Source: Plakobranchus ocellatus
Taxonomy: Eukaryota; Mollusca; Gastropoda; Plakobranchidae
Assembly (NCBI GenBank): GCA_019648995.1
Contig: BLXT01005617.1
Location: 3,860,866-3,888,181 of the forward strand
Length of the DNA: 27,316 bases
Direction: 5' to 3'
In this document: piece after piece, positions 11,701-23,700 of the stretch
Layout: each line of letters starts with the position of its first letter
How positions within the stretch are numbered: position 1 is the first letter of the stretch
Program-made: the position numbers and the translations under genes
The notes under the pieces: generated by a model
Databases searched by the model: none
Told to the model about the DNA's origin: nothing
What the model saw: only the letters and a program-made list of their open reading frames with translations

Positions 11701-14700
11701 TAATTTCCAGATACTTGAAAGACACTGTAGACGATTTTGTTTTGCTTGTTTAAGATCATAAAAATCAACACAATTTTTCATTTGAATTCAAAAACTAAGG
11801 AAACCAAAACATAAAGAATACTTTTCCAAAAGCAAAACTCATTTCAACTTTTTCAAGGATGAAAAAGTTTGGCTTAAGAATACTGAAAATATAAAGAAAT
11901 GGACGAATACCTCTTCATTCAACAGGATTAGTCCCAGAAGAGGTCGTGACATGGACCACTGGTTTCTGCAGTCTTCAAACATAATGATGTTTAAAACAGT
12001 TGACAACATCTTCAGATTATGTGGAAGTAAAATAGAAGATTATGCATGAAAGAAAAAAAAGAAGAAATGCAGTGATGGACACATTCATACTTTTCAGTCC
12101 AAGATCAACAGAAAAAAAAAATGTCTGCAGCACAAAAATAAAATATGAAGTATATATCTTTTAAACTTGTCAACATCTAATAACAAGTCTTTTTTTGTGT
12201 TTTTTGTTTTGCTTTTTGCCTTAAATGCCAGAAAGTTAATGAACAGAATATAAATTTAATATTGTAATCTTGTTGAGATGCATCTTGAAAGTAGTCCAGA
12301 TCTTGACTCACAAATTAGTCATTTTGAAAGTCTGTTTACTTCACTATAAAGACTTTTGGTGAATTTCTCATTGGCATAGACTGGATATGAATCTGGATGT
12401 TACAATGAGATTTTGTGTGGAAGGAAAACATTATAATATTACAGTTCTCACACTTCTCAACTTTTTATTTCAAATAGATTAATATCATTTGATATCCAAT
12501 TCAATCTGAGGTGAGGGATTGGATGCTTTAACCCTATCCAAATATCACCATGCACAATCCTATCCCTAGATTGTGAGACATGCAGAATTACTTCAAATGA
12601 GAATTGAAATTTCAACAGGAAATTGGCGCATTCCTACAGCACCAAGTAGCAAAGTCACCTTACACATTAAAAGAAAAGAAAATTATGAACATCCCTACAT
12701 TTAACTAAAATAAAAAAAAAAAAAAAACCAGATGAAAGCAAAGCTTTAGCTTAAATTGGGGGAAAGCTTAATACCAATAATAGTCGTAGAGATCATTAGC
12801 ATTTGCATTTGCTGATTGAAATGTGATTGCTGTGCATGTCTAGAACCCCATCATGTATACAGAAAAAGATTGCAAGTCTTGTTGGCCAGCTCAAAAGTTT
12901 GAATTTCCTTTAAATTACTTTTGCATTGCCACTTTTGATTTCCGCAAGTTCCACTTCTCTTTTCAAGAGTAAAAAAATCGAATTCTTAGATTTGTGACTT
13001 AAAAAGTCAGGTGTATTGCCATTAAGATTTGTTGGGAATTTTACTGTAATCTGTGATATACTTTATGCGGTTTACAACTTTAAAAAAAGAAGGATATGAT
13101 GTGTCCAAAGAAACATAGTGGGTGTGCTTTGAACCGTTTTCCAAGAACCATTTTATTATAGAACTGCTGAAAAAATTTTACTTCATTTCATCAATAGCTC
13201 AACATTTCAATGATTATATAGCCAAATTAGAAAAATTGTCAGAGCTTTTAAAAATAATATTTGCTACAAATAAATATTTTGCAAATTAGTACAGAAAGTC
13301 TTACTATCATGTCAGATACACTTAATTCTGAGTGAATTTCAATATTTATTGTTTCTAGCTACACTCTCATGTAAAATGAGGCACACGAAAGATAAAAAAA
13401 AACTAAATTTCTTTAAACTTCTGATTAACTATTGAAGCACATGTGCAGAGCAGAAGAAATTAAAATCATTTGATGATTTGGATACACTTAAGCAAAATCA
13501 AAATTCAACTGGAAATAGGGTATATAATTATGATTTTGTAAACCCCCAAGCCATGAATAAAAAGAAAAAGTTAAAAAGAAAACTGGCTCGATTGATTTGT
13601 CTCCCATAAAATTATTTTCAGCTGACAAGAAATCAAGCTGATGAAAGCAATCAAGTTTCACTATTACAGTGGAACTTACATATCCCTTAGCAAAGATAAC
13701 ATACAGGTTCCACTGCTCCATTATTTGACAGTTTTATATTGAGCTTGCTTTAAAGATATCTTGCTCCAGATCTATCATTCTTACTACAATCTACTTTTCT
13801 CATTCAGTCTAAACATATAAACATGTTTCTTTTATCTTGGTGAATTTCGTACAGTTTACTTCAACAAACTGTTGCAACAAAGTCACTAAACAACATAGTT
13901 TTTTATAAATTTACACTTTTGCTGCAGCTCTCTTGCCTGTATTTTTGGAATCAGCCACACCGGTTCACAACCCAGCCATGGTAACTAATCTAATCCAGCG
14001 TAAAATATCCTGCTTTTAATCAATGGGCAAGGAAATATATTTTGTGCTACACCACATGCAAAAAATTATCTTTATTTACATACACCTGTTAGTAAAACAC
14101 AGTCTCTTTTGGTCAGTCTGGCATACTGACAAGCTCAATACGCTAGTGCAAGAATCAGTTACATAACAAATAAGATACGCCCTTACAGATTGTTTCCATC
14201 CTTGACATACAGATAAAGTGAAAAGGATAACACTAAAGAAATACAATTTTATTTGGAATTCCCGCACTAGTCCTGTTTCTACATGCCATTTGATCATAAT
14301 ATAGGTTATCCTGTGTATATAATGCCCATGATCATCCTCCACTTTCTTACCTGCTGCAAGATTTCTGGATGGACTTCTAGAATGCGCAAAAAGTGCTCGC
14401 TATCTGGCACCTGGTTGGCAGCCTGCTTCTTCTTATTGATCAGACGTCGAAACAAGTAAGTGATGATGTTATCCAGGGTGGCACAGCAGCCAGTGCAGAC
14501 CATGGTGTCTGGAAATTCAAGCATGCAGTCTCGTCAGGGATAAGACATATAAAATGTTTGATGATAACTAGAACTACAATGTTCCAAACTGCCAGACTGA
14601 CTGCATGAAAAAAGCAGACAGCAAAAAAAAGGAAGAATAATTTAAATATCACCCTACATTACTCATACCAGAGTAGAACAGGAAATTAAGTAAAGCATCC

Positions 14701-17700
14701 ATGGATTTCACTGTGGAAGTATATGATGTGTGACTTCATTTTGAATACCATGCTATTAAATTTGAATTTTTCCTCTGAATTTATTTTATATTTTAAAAAA
14801 TAAATCTGAAAAGACAGAAAGAGGGATACAAAAGAAGCCAAAAAATTTTTGATATATGTATATCCTGAAATCATTTCTATATAATTTTAAAAGAATCATT
14901 CTTCCAATCCTTTTTCTGTCTACATGACACATGGTTCAATGCTGTGAGGTAAAATCTAAAGAATCCACATACCTAGTGCTGTAAGCCCTTCACTGATGGA
15001 GGAAAGAATGTAAAGAAACACTTGTGGCTCTAAGTTACTGATGAAGGACATGTGGTCTTGTGCAAGACACTCGAGTAATCCATAGTAGTTCTGGCTCAAT
15101 TTTGGGTAATCCTGGATGGCATGAAATGAGAAATTACCATTATCTACATCAAGACATTGTAACGATTGTTTTCAAAAATTGATGTTTTCAAAGTTAATTT
15201 TTCCTTTTTCATCATCAAGCCATTCCAAGATTTAAGCAATGGATAAACAATTTTAAATATGCAGCTTCAAAACATATTTGAAATTGATAGGCTTTCAAAC
15301 TTTTTTAAATTAAATTTTCAGTTATTTATAAATCCTGCTAAGGAAACAAAACAAATTTTCTTTGGCCTTTTAAACTGTACGAGGGAGAGGTACAAATTTC
15401 ACAGTCCAAATCTTAAGCAGGTTTAAATTATTTTCATGTTCCTTTACAGATTCATAAAGTTTGTGATCAAATCCACTAAACAAATTAAAAGTATGCAAAA
15501 AAAAGTGCTATCAAAAGCCACTCAACACAGGCTCTTCCACTCACAAGCAAGTCACTCTGTGAGACAGATAGCAACAGCTTGACAAACATGGACAAAACAT
15601 CATCTAAAGCACTATCTCCATAGAGTCGAAACACTCCAAAATTGACATAGTTTCCACACAATGCTGCTTTCAACATGGCAAAGCAAATTGAAACACCTTT
15701 CAACTTGATGGCAGTTAAGGAAACTCTTCATAATCTTTCGTTTGTACAAAGGTTGAAGGCAAAATAAAAAAAAACAATGTTCCTGTACAATGTGTAAGAC
15801 CTGATCAGAAAGTGAGAAAATCTAAGTTTCCAAAAAAAAAAAAANNNNNNNNNNNNNNNNNNNNNNNNNNNNAAAAAAAAGGAACTTTATTTTACATAAT
15901 ATTTGATAATGAAAGATGATGTGTGTCTAGAGGCCAATCCTAATGAGACTGAAACTGCATTTTGAAAATTTAAAACATGGAAATCGCTTGAAACTGCTTT
16001 CTTGAGGTTTTTATTGGTGAAAACAAAATAGAGCTGTGTCGATTCTGAACCAAGATATTGTTTTTTTAGGTTTGCAAAAAAGCATTTCAAGAGAAGGGAA
16101 AAAATGCTACAATTTTTTTAAGGGTGTTGGTTTGTTATATGGAATTTGTTAGGACTGGTCTCAAGACATATTGCTTTTTTCATGAATTACTGTTATATTT
16201 AACAATAATTTCTTCCAAAATACATGACTCAGCCTCATATTTACACATTTTCCCCTCACATATTTAAATTAATTGATACAAATATGAAAAGTAAAAAAAA
16301 GAAAGTTTAATTTAAAAAAAGGATATTTCATGGGGTATATTCTGTCCTTTGGAATATCCCCAATTGTGAGAATTCTTGAGCCTGAAATTGAGTCAAGAAT
16401 GTTTTAAGACCAAAATATAACATCTAAAACAAAAAATTTAGAAAGGGTGGTAAAATTTGATGCCAAATAATTTTTTGTGATTATATTATTTTGAAAACCT
16501 TTGTGAAAGTCAAGATATATCACAATAGTTTTTTTTTTATTATTATTTTATTTTAAGATTAACATATTAAACATCAGTTTTGGGGCAATTTAAGGTTTTA
16601 ACTAAGATTCTTCTCTTGCAGTTAAAAATTAACTTTGCAGAGCAGTGCCTAGTCTTCATTGTAAAAAAAAAAAACATAGCATGTAAAAAAATAAATAAAT
16701 AAAATAAAAAAAAGATGCTGTCAAGACTGGCAATTTATCAAGATCAAAATACTCACCATAACAACAAATCATTTTACTTATTTCCCTGAAGAGCAAGATA
16801 CCATTGGGAGAAGAAACATCAAACTGTAACCTTTGTGACCTGAAAGAAACAAGATTAAAGGTTTTGTAAAGTTAATTTTGTGTCTTCTGCCAAGTTGTCA
16901 AAAATAATCCTGTGCCTTATTTATCTGTAAGTTAGTGCTCATATTTCTCCACAAATAAGGGGGAAAAAAAATACATTATATATATATATATATTTCCAGG
17001 AATGTTAAATTTATCTTACAAAATGTCTTTTAACGCCGGTACTGCAGGCGGCTGCCTAGCAGTTTTCTTTGGAAATATTGCAACTGGCTGAGCCAGCTGT
17101 ACAAATCTGACAGTGCATGTTTGTTTATGCTTTATCTCCTGTGATTGTTTGATTATGTCTACCAAAGAATATATTTTCTGAAAGCAGACACTACAAGCAT
17201 TTCATAGTTCATAATTGTAAAAGTTTTTAAGTTACTTTGTGTATCTTCTAGGGCTTGAAGCGAAAAATTTATAGAGAATTTACGATGGCACAAAGAAAAG
17301 CTGATTCAAATCATTGCCACACCTTGAATTAGAAAACTGATATAGCAGAGAAATGAGATTTCTTCCTTTTTCTCCAATTCATTTGAATATATGAGACTAT
17401 GTTTGAGTTTTTATTGCCTTTAGTTAATAACTATTGAAAAAAAAGAACGTCGTAGGAGAGTCAGTAGATGTACTACTATCATCTTGTGTTGCTAGCATTC
17501 TCAGATCATTGGGATTGCTTAGATCGATGATCTCAGTCATATTGGTATTCATACTGAATGTGTCTTCGAGCTTACAAAATAGTAAAAGGTTGCAAAAATG
17601 CTGTGTATTATACGAGCAGTAGCTGTGTTGATGTTACTGGTATAACAGGCCGAGCACAACTGATACAGTTAGCATAGACTGGAAATCTAACAGTACTCTC

Positions 17701-20700
17701 AGGCTAGGCCTGCTAAATCAGTGCCAGGCGTGGCCTACACACAGTCTATTTAGGAAAGTAACTTATGAGATAAGATAGTAAGACAAAAAGCAGATGCAGT
17801 GTAAGCTTGACATGAATATCTGGACATTCACAGTTAGCTTCTTTCAAGTTACATCACCTAAATTTTTATCATTGAATCGAGCATCTTGAATTATACCACC
17901 CCCAACCTCACCTCTCTCTCTCTCTATCTCCAATTCATCCCATCTTCCCTTTGTCTTATACACACTAGCATCATTCAATACAACCTTGTCAACCCTTCTC
18001 CCTTTTATCTTAAACATTCAGTTAGCTGAGGCCTAGCTTCTTTCTTCTGTTGCATCACCAAAAATTTTATCAGTGAATCAAGCATCTTGAATTATACCTC
18101 TCCCATCTTCACCTCTCTCTCTCTCCAATTCATCCCAACCTCTTTTTGTCTCGTACACACTGGCATCATTCAATACAACCTCGCCATCCCTTCTCCCCTT
18201 TGTCTTAACATTCGGTTAGCCTAGGCCTAGCTTCTTCCTTCAGTGATTACAACACAAAAAATTCCATCATTGAAATTAGCATCAGTCAATCCACCTTTCT
18301 CATCCCTTCCCTCTTCTGTCAATCAAGCCATAAAAACAAGCCTAATCCACAAGTCAGTATTCCGATCGCACGCAGTGCCTCTCACTTTTTGCACTGTAAC
18401 TTGGCTTTGTGTGGGCCTATGTGCTTCAAATAAACTGCAATTTGATTGATAGTTAATATTGGATCTAACCAATGATATAGCATGACTCTTGGATATGCTA
18501 GAGTTGAGAAATTTTCCCTTGAATCAAACGATAACTGTATTGTTTTGAAACAACCATTGGTCCATGCGTAATACAGGCACACAAGGTTGTATTGTAACTA
18601 CCATCTGCTAGTGCGTAATACCCGCAAACATGGTTGTATTGTGACAACATGCCCACAAGAGAGGTCAAAGGTGTAACAATTTCACATGATACACTTCAAT
18701 AATTTAAAATGTTCTTCACATTTTTTTCACCTTTGGAGGATTTAATCAAAAGCATCCTCAAAATATTTTATTTTTAAAGGCTTTTCTCTTTCATTAGAAA
18801 TGATAAAGATATTATAAGCAAACTTACAAAGCTTGATAAGTGGAGCAATTTTTTGGGTCCATCTTTTAATGACACATAATTCAAGAAAAGAATATAATCC
18901 TTTTGATTTTATTTTACAACCAACTGCAACTGCTGTTAGCTTATTTCATTAGTGTTTAGATAAACAATCTCTATTACATTGTAAGCTCACCTGTTTTGTG
19001 CAAGTTCTGTGAAGAGTTTTAAAATGGGAGTAGTAACAGTGGGATCATGAAACCAAAGCTCCACTGCTCTTTGTAAAACTGGTGTGTATGAAGGGTAGCT
19101 GAACCCCTTTGTTAAGAATATAATGTTGATTTTAAAATATCAGTAAACCAATTTGTTTTGGGTTGATATATATATATATATATATATCTGATATATTAAC
19201 CCTTATAACCTCATTGTGTTGAAAGAGCAACTGTTCATTAAAAAAAATAACACAAAACATATTAAACATAAATTTTTATAGTCTGTCATATTGAGCCTAC
19301 CACTTTCACAGAAAAGCTGTATGACACCATGAGAGACCTCACCCAGACAGCTGAGTTTGAATGGCGACCGCAAATATGGCATGCTAACATAGTAAGAACG
19401 CGAAAAAAAAAGGCAAAGATATGCATAATTTATATCTGCCCCGTGCAGTTATAAAGTCTGATTTTTAATCCAATTTTAGTTTCTATTTTAACTCTTTCAG
19501 TTAATTTTTACAACTCAAAGGAACTTTTTTCCTACTGATTTGTAAAGACATTATAAGTGTACTCAGTGAAATAATCACTGGCAAAAATAACACCAGGCTT
19601 AATAACAATATGAATTATTCTACATTTCTATATTCTTCAAGACTCAGGTCAATGGCAGACATTGGCAATTTATGCTTATCTGCTCTTTTTTCTTATACAG
19701 ATTCTATACTCCTGGCCTAAAAAAAGACTTCAAAATGATGTATTAATCTCAAATGTAGTTCTCGAAAAAAAACGTTTGTAATCTTCAAATCTGTATAGTG
19801 TACATCTAGACCCAAAAGTGGTGTAAATACCTAGATCTACCCATGTCTATAAATAGGTCCTATGAATCAAAGTTAACATGAATAATTGCTTCAAAATGCT
19901 GATTCATTTCATTTAGCTAATCTTACTACAAATCTAGCTCATAAAATCATTATTTAGGTGGATTATGATGTTTTCAAATCCAATTTCCTCTAGTTTTGCT
20001 AATTCTAAAACTTATTTAACAATTTTTATGAGAGTTTAAAAGCAAAAAGGCATACGAAACTTTCACAATATTACATTTTGTTCCAACAAAATTTGAATCA
20101 TGCTGCTGAAAATTCTTGGGGGCAGCATTTCAATTTACTAAAATGCGGAAAAAAAAAAAAATCTGGATTTTTGTATTTATTGCACAGCCACAAAAATACA
20201 ATGTCCATAATCAAAAAGAAAATTTCTTGTAAAGCGAATTAAAAATTTCTTAAACCTATACTGTCTTCGCAACCTTTTTAGGAATTTAGCATCATCTATC
20301 TGATAATTTTTTGCCCATCCTTGCCTCTTTTGGCAAAATTATTTCTAATTAAAATTCCAAACAGCTTTGCGAAGCTCTAAAGATTGTTCCTAATTTTTTA
20401 AAATCAAAATATAGAATTAAATTTACATTATTTTTCCATATTTATTTAATCTGCTGTGAATATTCTTTTTAAAACTAAAAATCTCTTTCTGAGCAATGGT
20501 AAAGGATACAACCAGTCAAAGAGCATCATATAGCTAGTTTTGTTACTGAAGGCAAATGTAATTCCTCTGAGGTCTCTGGCCAAACCTATGAGAGATCTCT
20601 GCAAGCAAAGAAATATATGATATTATAATCATTTTAAAAGCCACGATTATCACAGCATTGTAGCTATAACCAAATATAGGAAAATTCAGACACAACACTT

Positions 20701-23700
20701 GGAAAAAAAAATACTGTGAAAAGATCCTGAGGATGCAGGGGTATTGTAGTAATAAACATAAAAAAAACCTCCACCAACTGAAACTCATAGGAACAAAACG
20801 TCAAAAGAACAGTAGTACAATAAAAAACTTTTCTCCTTACACAAGACATAACATCAATGTCATCATTATTGTTATAACTTATAAAATGTAAGTGAACTGG
20901 TGATGTATGTTTTCATCCTTCTTTCCCATTATGTGAGTTACTAATTTGATTGATTACATCTTCATCAAAATCAAAATCTGACAACACTGTCTTATTCAGC
21001 TATATGTGCTCTACGAAATAGGTACATACCTACACATGTCAAAAATTGAGATGTGGTAGAAAATCCTGTGGTGCCTCACATACGACACTAAGTAAGTTAA
21101 GCTTCCAAACTAATAAGAAAATAATATATCAATAAATACCAATTGTTTAGAAGACATATTTTAGACAATCAAACGTGGCATCTTTTGATAATGCATTTTG
21201 CGTCAGATGTTTTCAAACATAAATAAATGATCATCTAATGAGACCTGTTTAAATATTTATGGCTTCACTTTACTTTAGTATAACTGCAGAGAGAAAAATC
21301 AGTTAAAATACCTTTGCATCCTCCATATTTACAGAAACATTTGAGTTTGCCAGCAAACCACCAACAGTTTCAAAATGAGCTGCAAAAGATAATGAAAAGA
21401 AAACAATAACCATGAATTTCATAAAAAAACAAATTTTTCTTAATTTTAACTGAAGCCCTGTAAATGAAATTTTTATACATAACATGCAAGACTTGAAGAT
21501 AGTGGCCTTAATAATTTGAACATAGTATTGCATACTGGATGCTCTACAAAAATAAAACGTTTTTTTTTTATTGAAATCGTAAACTCACATGTAAGAGGCA
21601 TCATAAACCTATAAAATCTTTCCTCGTCTTCGCCCAGATCAACTAACAAGAGACGCCCTAGGGCAGTGTAGAATGTGGTCCGGCAACGCATATCACCTGG
21701 CCCACCCCCTGCTCCATTGTTGATGCCAAGGAATGGAAAATGTTCACTCTGCACAGAAAGACCAATATAATGCTCGTGGAATGATATATTTTTAGTCTTT
21801 TCATAGTGACACTTTCATAACAGTCTACTTTTAAGACTTTATGTAAAAAGTTTCACTCTTAAAGTTTGCTCTGCTTAATAATAAAAAAAAAAAAAAAAAA
21901 TGTAAAAATAATTATCCACTGGCAATAGCATATTTCTTTTTGTATATTTTTTTTTCTAAAAGAGAATGTTTTAACAAACGAAAATCTTTGAATTGATAAA
22001 AGCATTTTATCAATCACAGAGAGGCAACCCCCCCCTCAAATGAAACAATTTTCCCCATTACACAGTACTAACCGTGTGATTGTTTAGGAGGAACTGGACA
22101 GCATCTAATTTGACTAATTTACGAACACTGCTGTAGCCAACAGAGAGATCACTTAGGAGCTGCAATGTCTTGGAAATAATTTGCTCACTGCGGCCCCAAA
22201 ATTTAAGGTTGGTGATGCTGGAAAGAAAAAATGTCAGTTTTGATGAATAAGCTCTAGTGAGGCAAAGAAAATGATAGAATACAGCAGGATTAAGACATTT
22301 TTCACATGAAAGAAAGCAAGAAGACTGTCATAACACATTTTTTAAGATGTTTATTATTAACATCACTACCATTCCCTTTTCACACTTTATGTCACAAACA
22401 TTTAGAATACTGCCTTTGTAAAAGCTACAAGCTCATAAATTTGGATCAATGGTTTTCACCCCAGCTGCATTTTATATGGTGTGGAATGCAACTTTTTTTT
22501 ATCAAGAAATACACAACTTACATTTTTCCAATGAATACACTTAGCACCATTGATTCATCACTTAAACCAAGGACTTCCGATAGTCTTCTGTAAACCTGCA
22601 AAAGAACATGTGTTAGAAAAAAAAACAACTAAATCTCATTCTTTAAGCTCTCAGAAGGATAGTGAAAGTAACACAAATATGTCTAGCAGTCTGACAAATG
22701 AGTCGAGGTGCGGTTTTGCATGATTGAGTTCAAATGAAAACCATTGTCTAGAAGGGTGAAAACTTTGCTATAACATTAAAACAACTGTGGCAGCAAATAA
22801 AAACATTTCTGATTTAAATTTTAAACTCAAAACAAATTAACACTTCTTTTCATAATGACAATGTTCAAATACATTTTGTTTAGATTTTCAGTCTACATAA
22901 AAAGAATTCTTTTGCACATCTGCTATTGAAAAATTCATTTAGAACTTCTATTTCCTTAATAAGGATAAGAGGATAAGCAAAATTGATATTTTGCACACTG
23001 AAAGCTAATGTGTCATAAATCTAGCAATTCCACAATAATTTGGGAGATGTTTATGTACTGTATGATTCAGAAATCTGGCATAGTTTGTGCAGAAAGGGCA
23101 AGAAAGCAAATTATCTCCAGAATCTCTTCAAAGGCTTACAAAATTGTGAGTTAAAAGTATGCTTCTAAAAGATATAATTAATCTATATTGAAAAGCATTT
23201 TTGTAGTCTGAACTTTCAATTAACATTCTTAAACGACCAGTATATCAAAATACCTAACCTATTTTTCTGTCACAAAAACTCAGCACAAGTATTTTCGCTC
23301 TAAGAAACATTTTATTTAGGGAATTGCATGGGTTGGTAAATCCCAAAACCTTGACCAACGTTTTCCATATTTACTTCACTTACTTTAACCCCCTTCTGGG
23401 AAAAAGGTTTTTGGCAATTTAATTTTGGCCTTTTTTTGGTTGTTAAAAAATTGAAGGGACTGGCCGAAGAAATTAAGGCTCATTTGAATAATACGACGTA
23501 CTAACCTTGACAAAAAAAAAATAATTATAACACTTCATATATAAGAAAAAAATATTGTAAAATTTGATTCTGCCATTATTTTTGGCAATTTTCTGCTATG
23601 CTCCAAGAAAAAAATAAAATATGAAAGCAATATGACATATTATGCTCATCATACTGGGTAACTGCAACCTATAACATATTAGGTATGGTAAGCCAGTGGC

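Larger units (their letters stand above)
16840..18990 (-). other. XPO7: XPO7 intron between w10 and w11
   Basis: 2,151 nt, donor gtgagc, acceptor tttcag. It holds a TA microsatellite (about 16975-16994), a ~190-bp tandem repeat (17833-18300) and a 47-bp tandem pair (18554-18647), so it is the most repeat-laden intron here. No exon is missing from the protein at this junction. Confidence 0.9.
21380..22521 (-). other. XPO7: Three short XPO7 introns around w6 and w7
   Basis: Introns 22218-22521 (304 nt, gtaagt...ttccag), 21749-22072 (324 nt, gttagt...gtgcag) and 21380-21588 (209 nt, gtgagt...ttgcag) separate exons w5, w6, w7 and w8. All are U2-type. They contain only homopolymer runs such as the A-run near 21883-21900. 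Confidence 0.88.

Noticed and set aside
14393-14652. Frames overlapping exon w15, one on the plus strand and one in another minus frame
   Set aside because: Antisense or off-frame shadows of the XPO7 exon at 14351-14508.
15704-15714. An ordinary AT-AC end for the minor intron, cutting directly after TTCCTTAAC
   Set aside because: It keeps the frame but would put the acceptor immediately at the branch site, which is sterically too close, and would add residues (NAI) not present in the family.
19281-19390. GC-richer stretch in the GT-AG U12-type intron that at first looked like an exon
   Set aside because: Its translations do not match any part of XPO7, and exons w9 and w10 join in frame without it.
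22306-22593. 95-codon plus-strand frame
   Set aside because: Its 3' part is the antisense of exon w5 and the rest is intron; no family resemblance.
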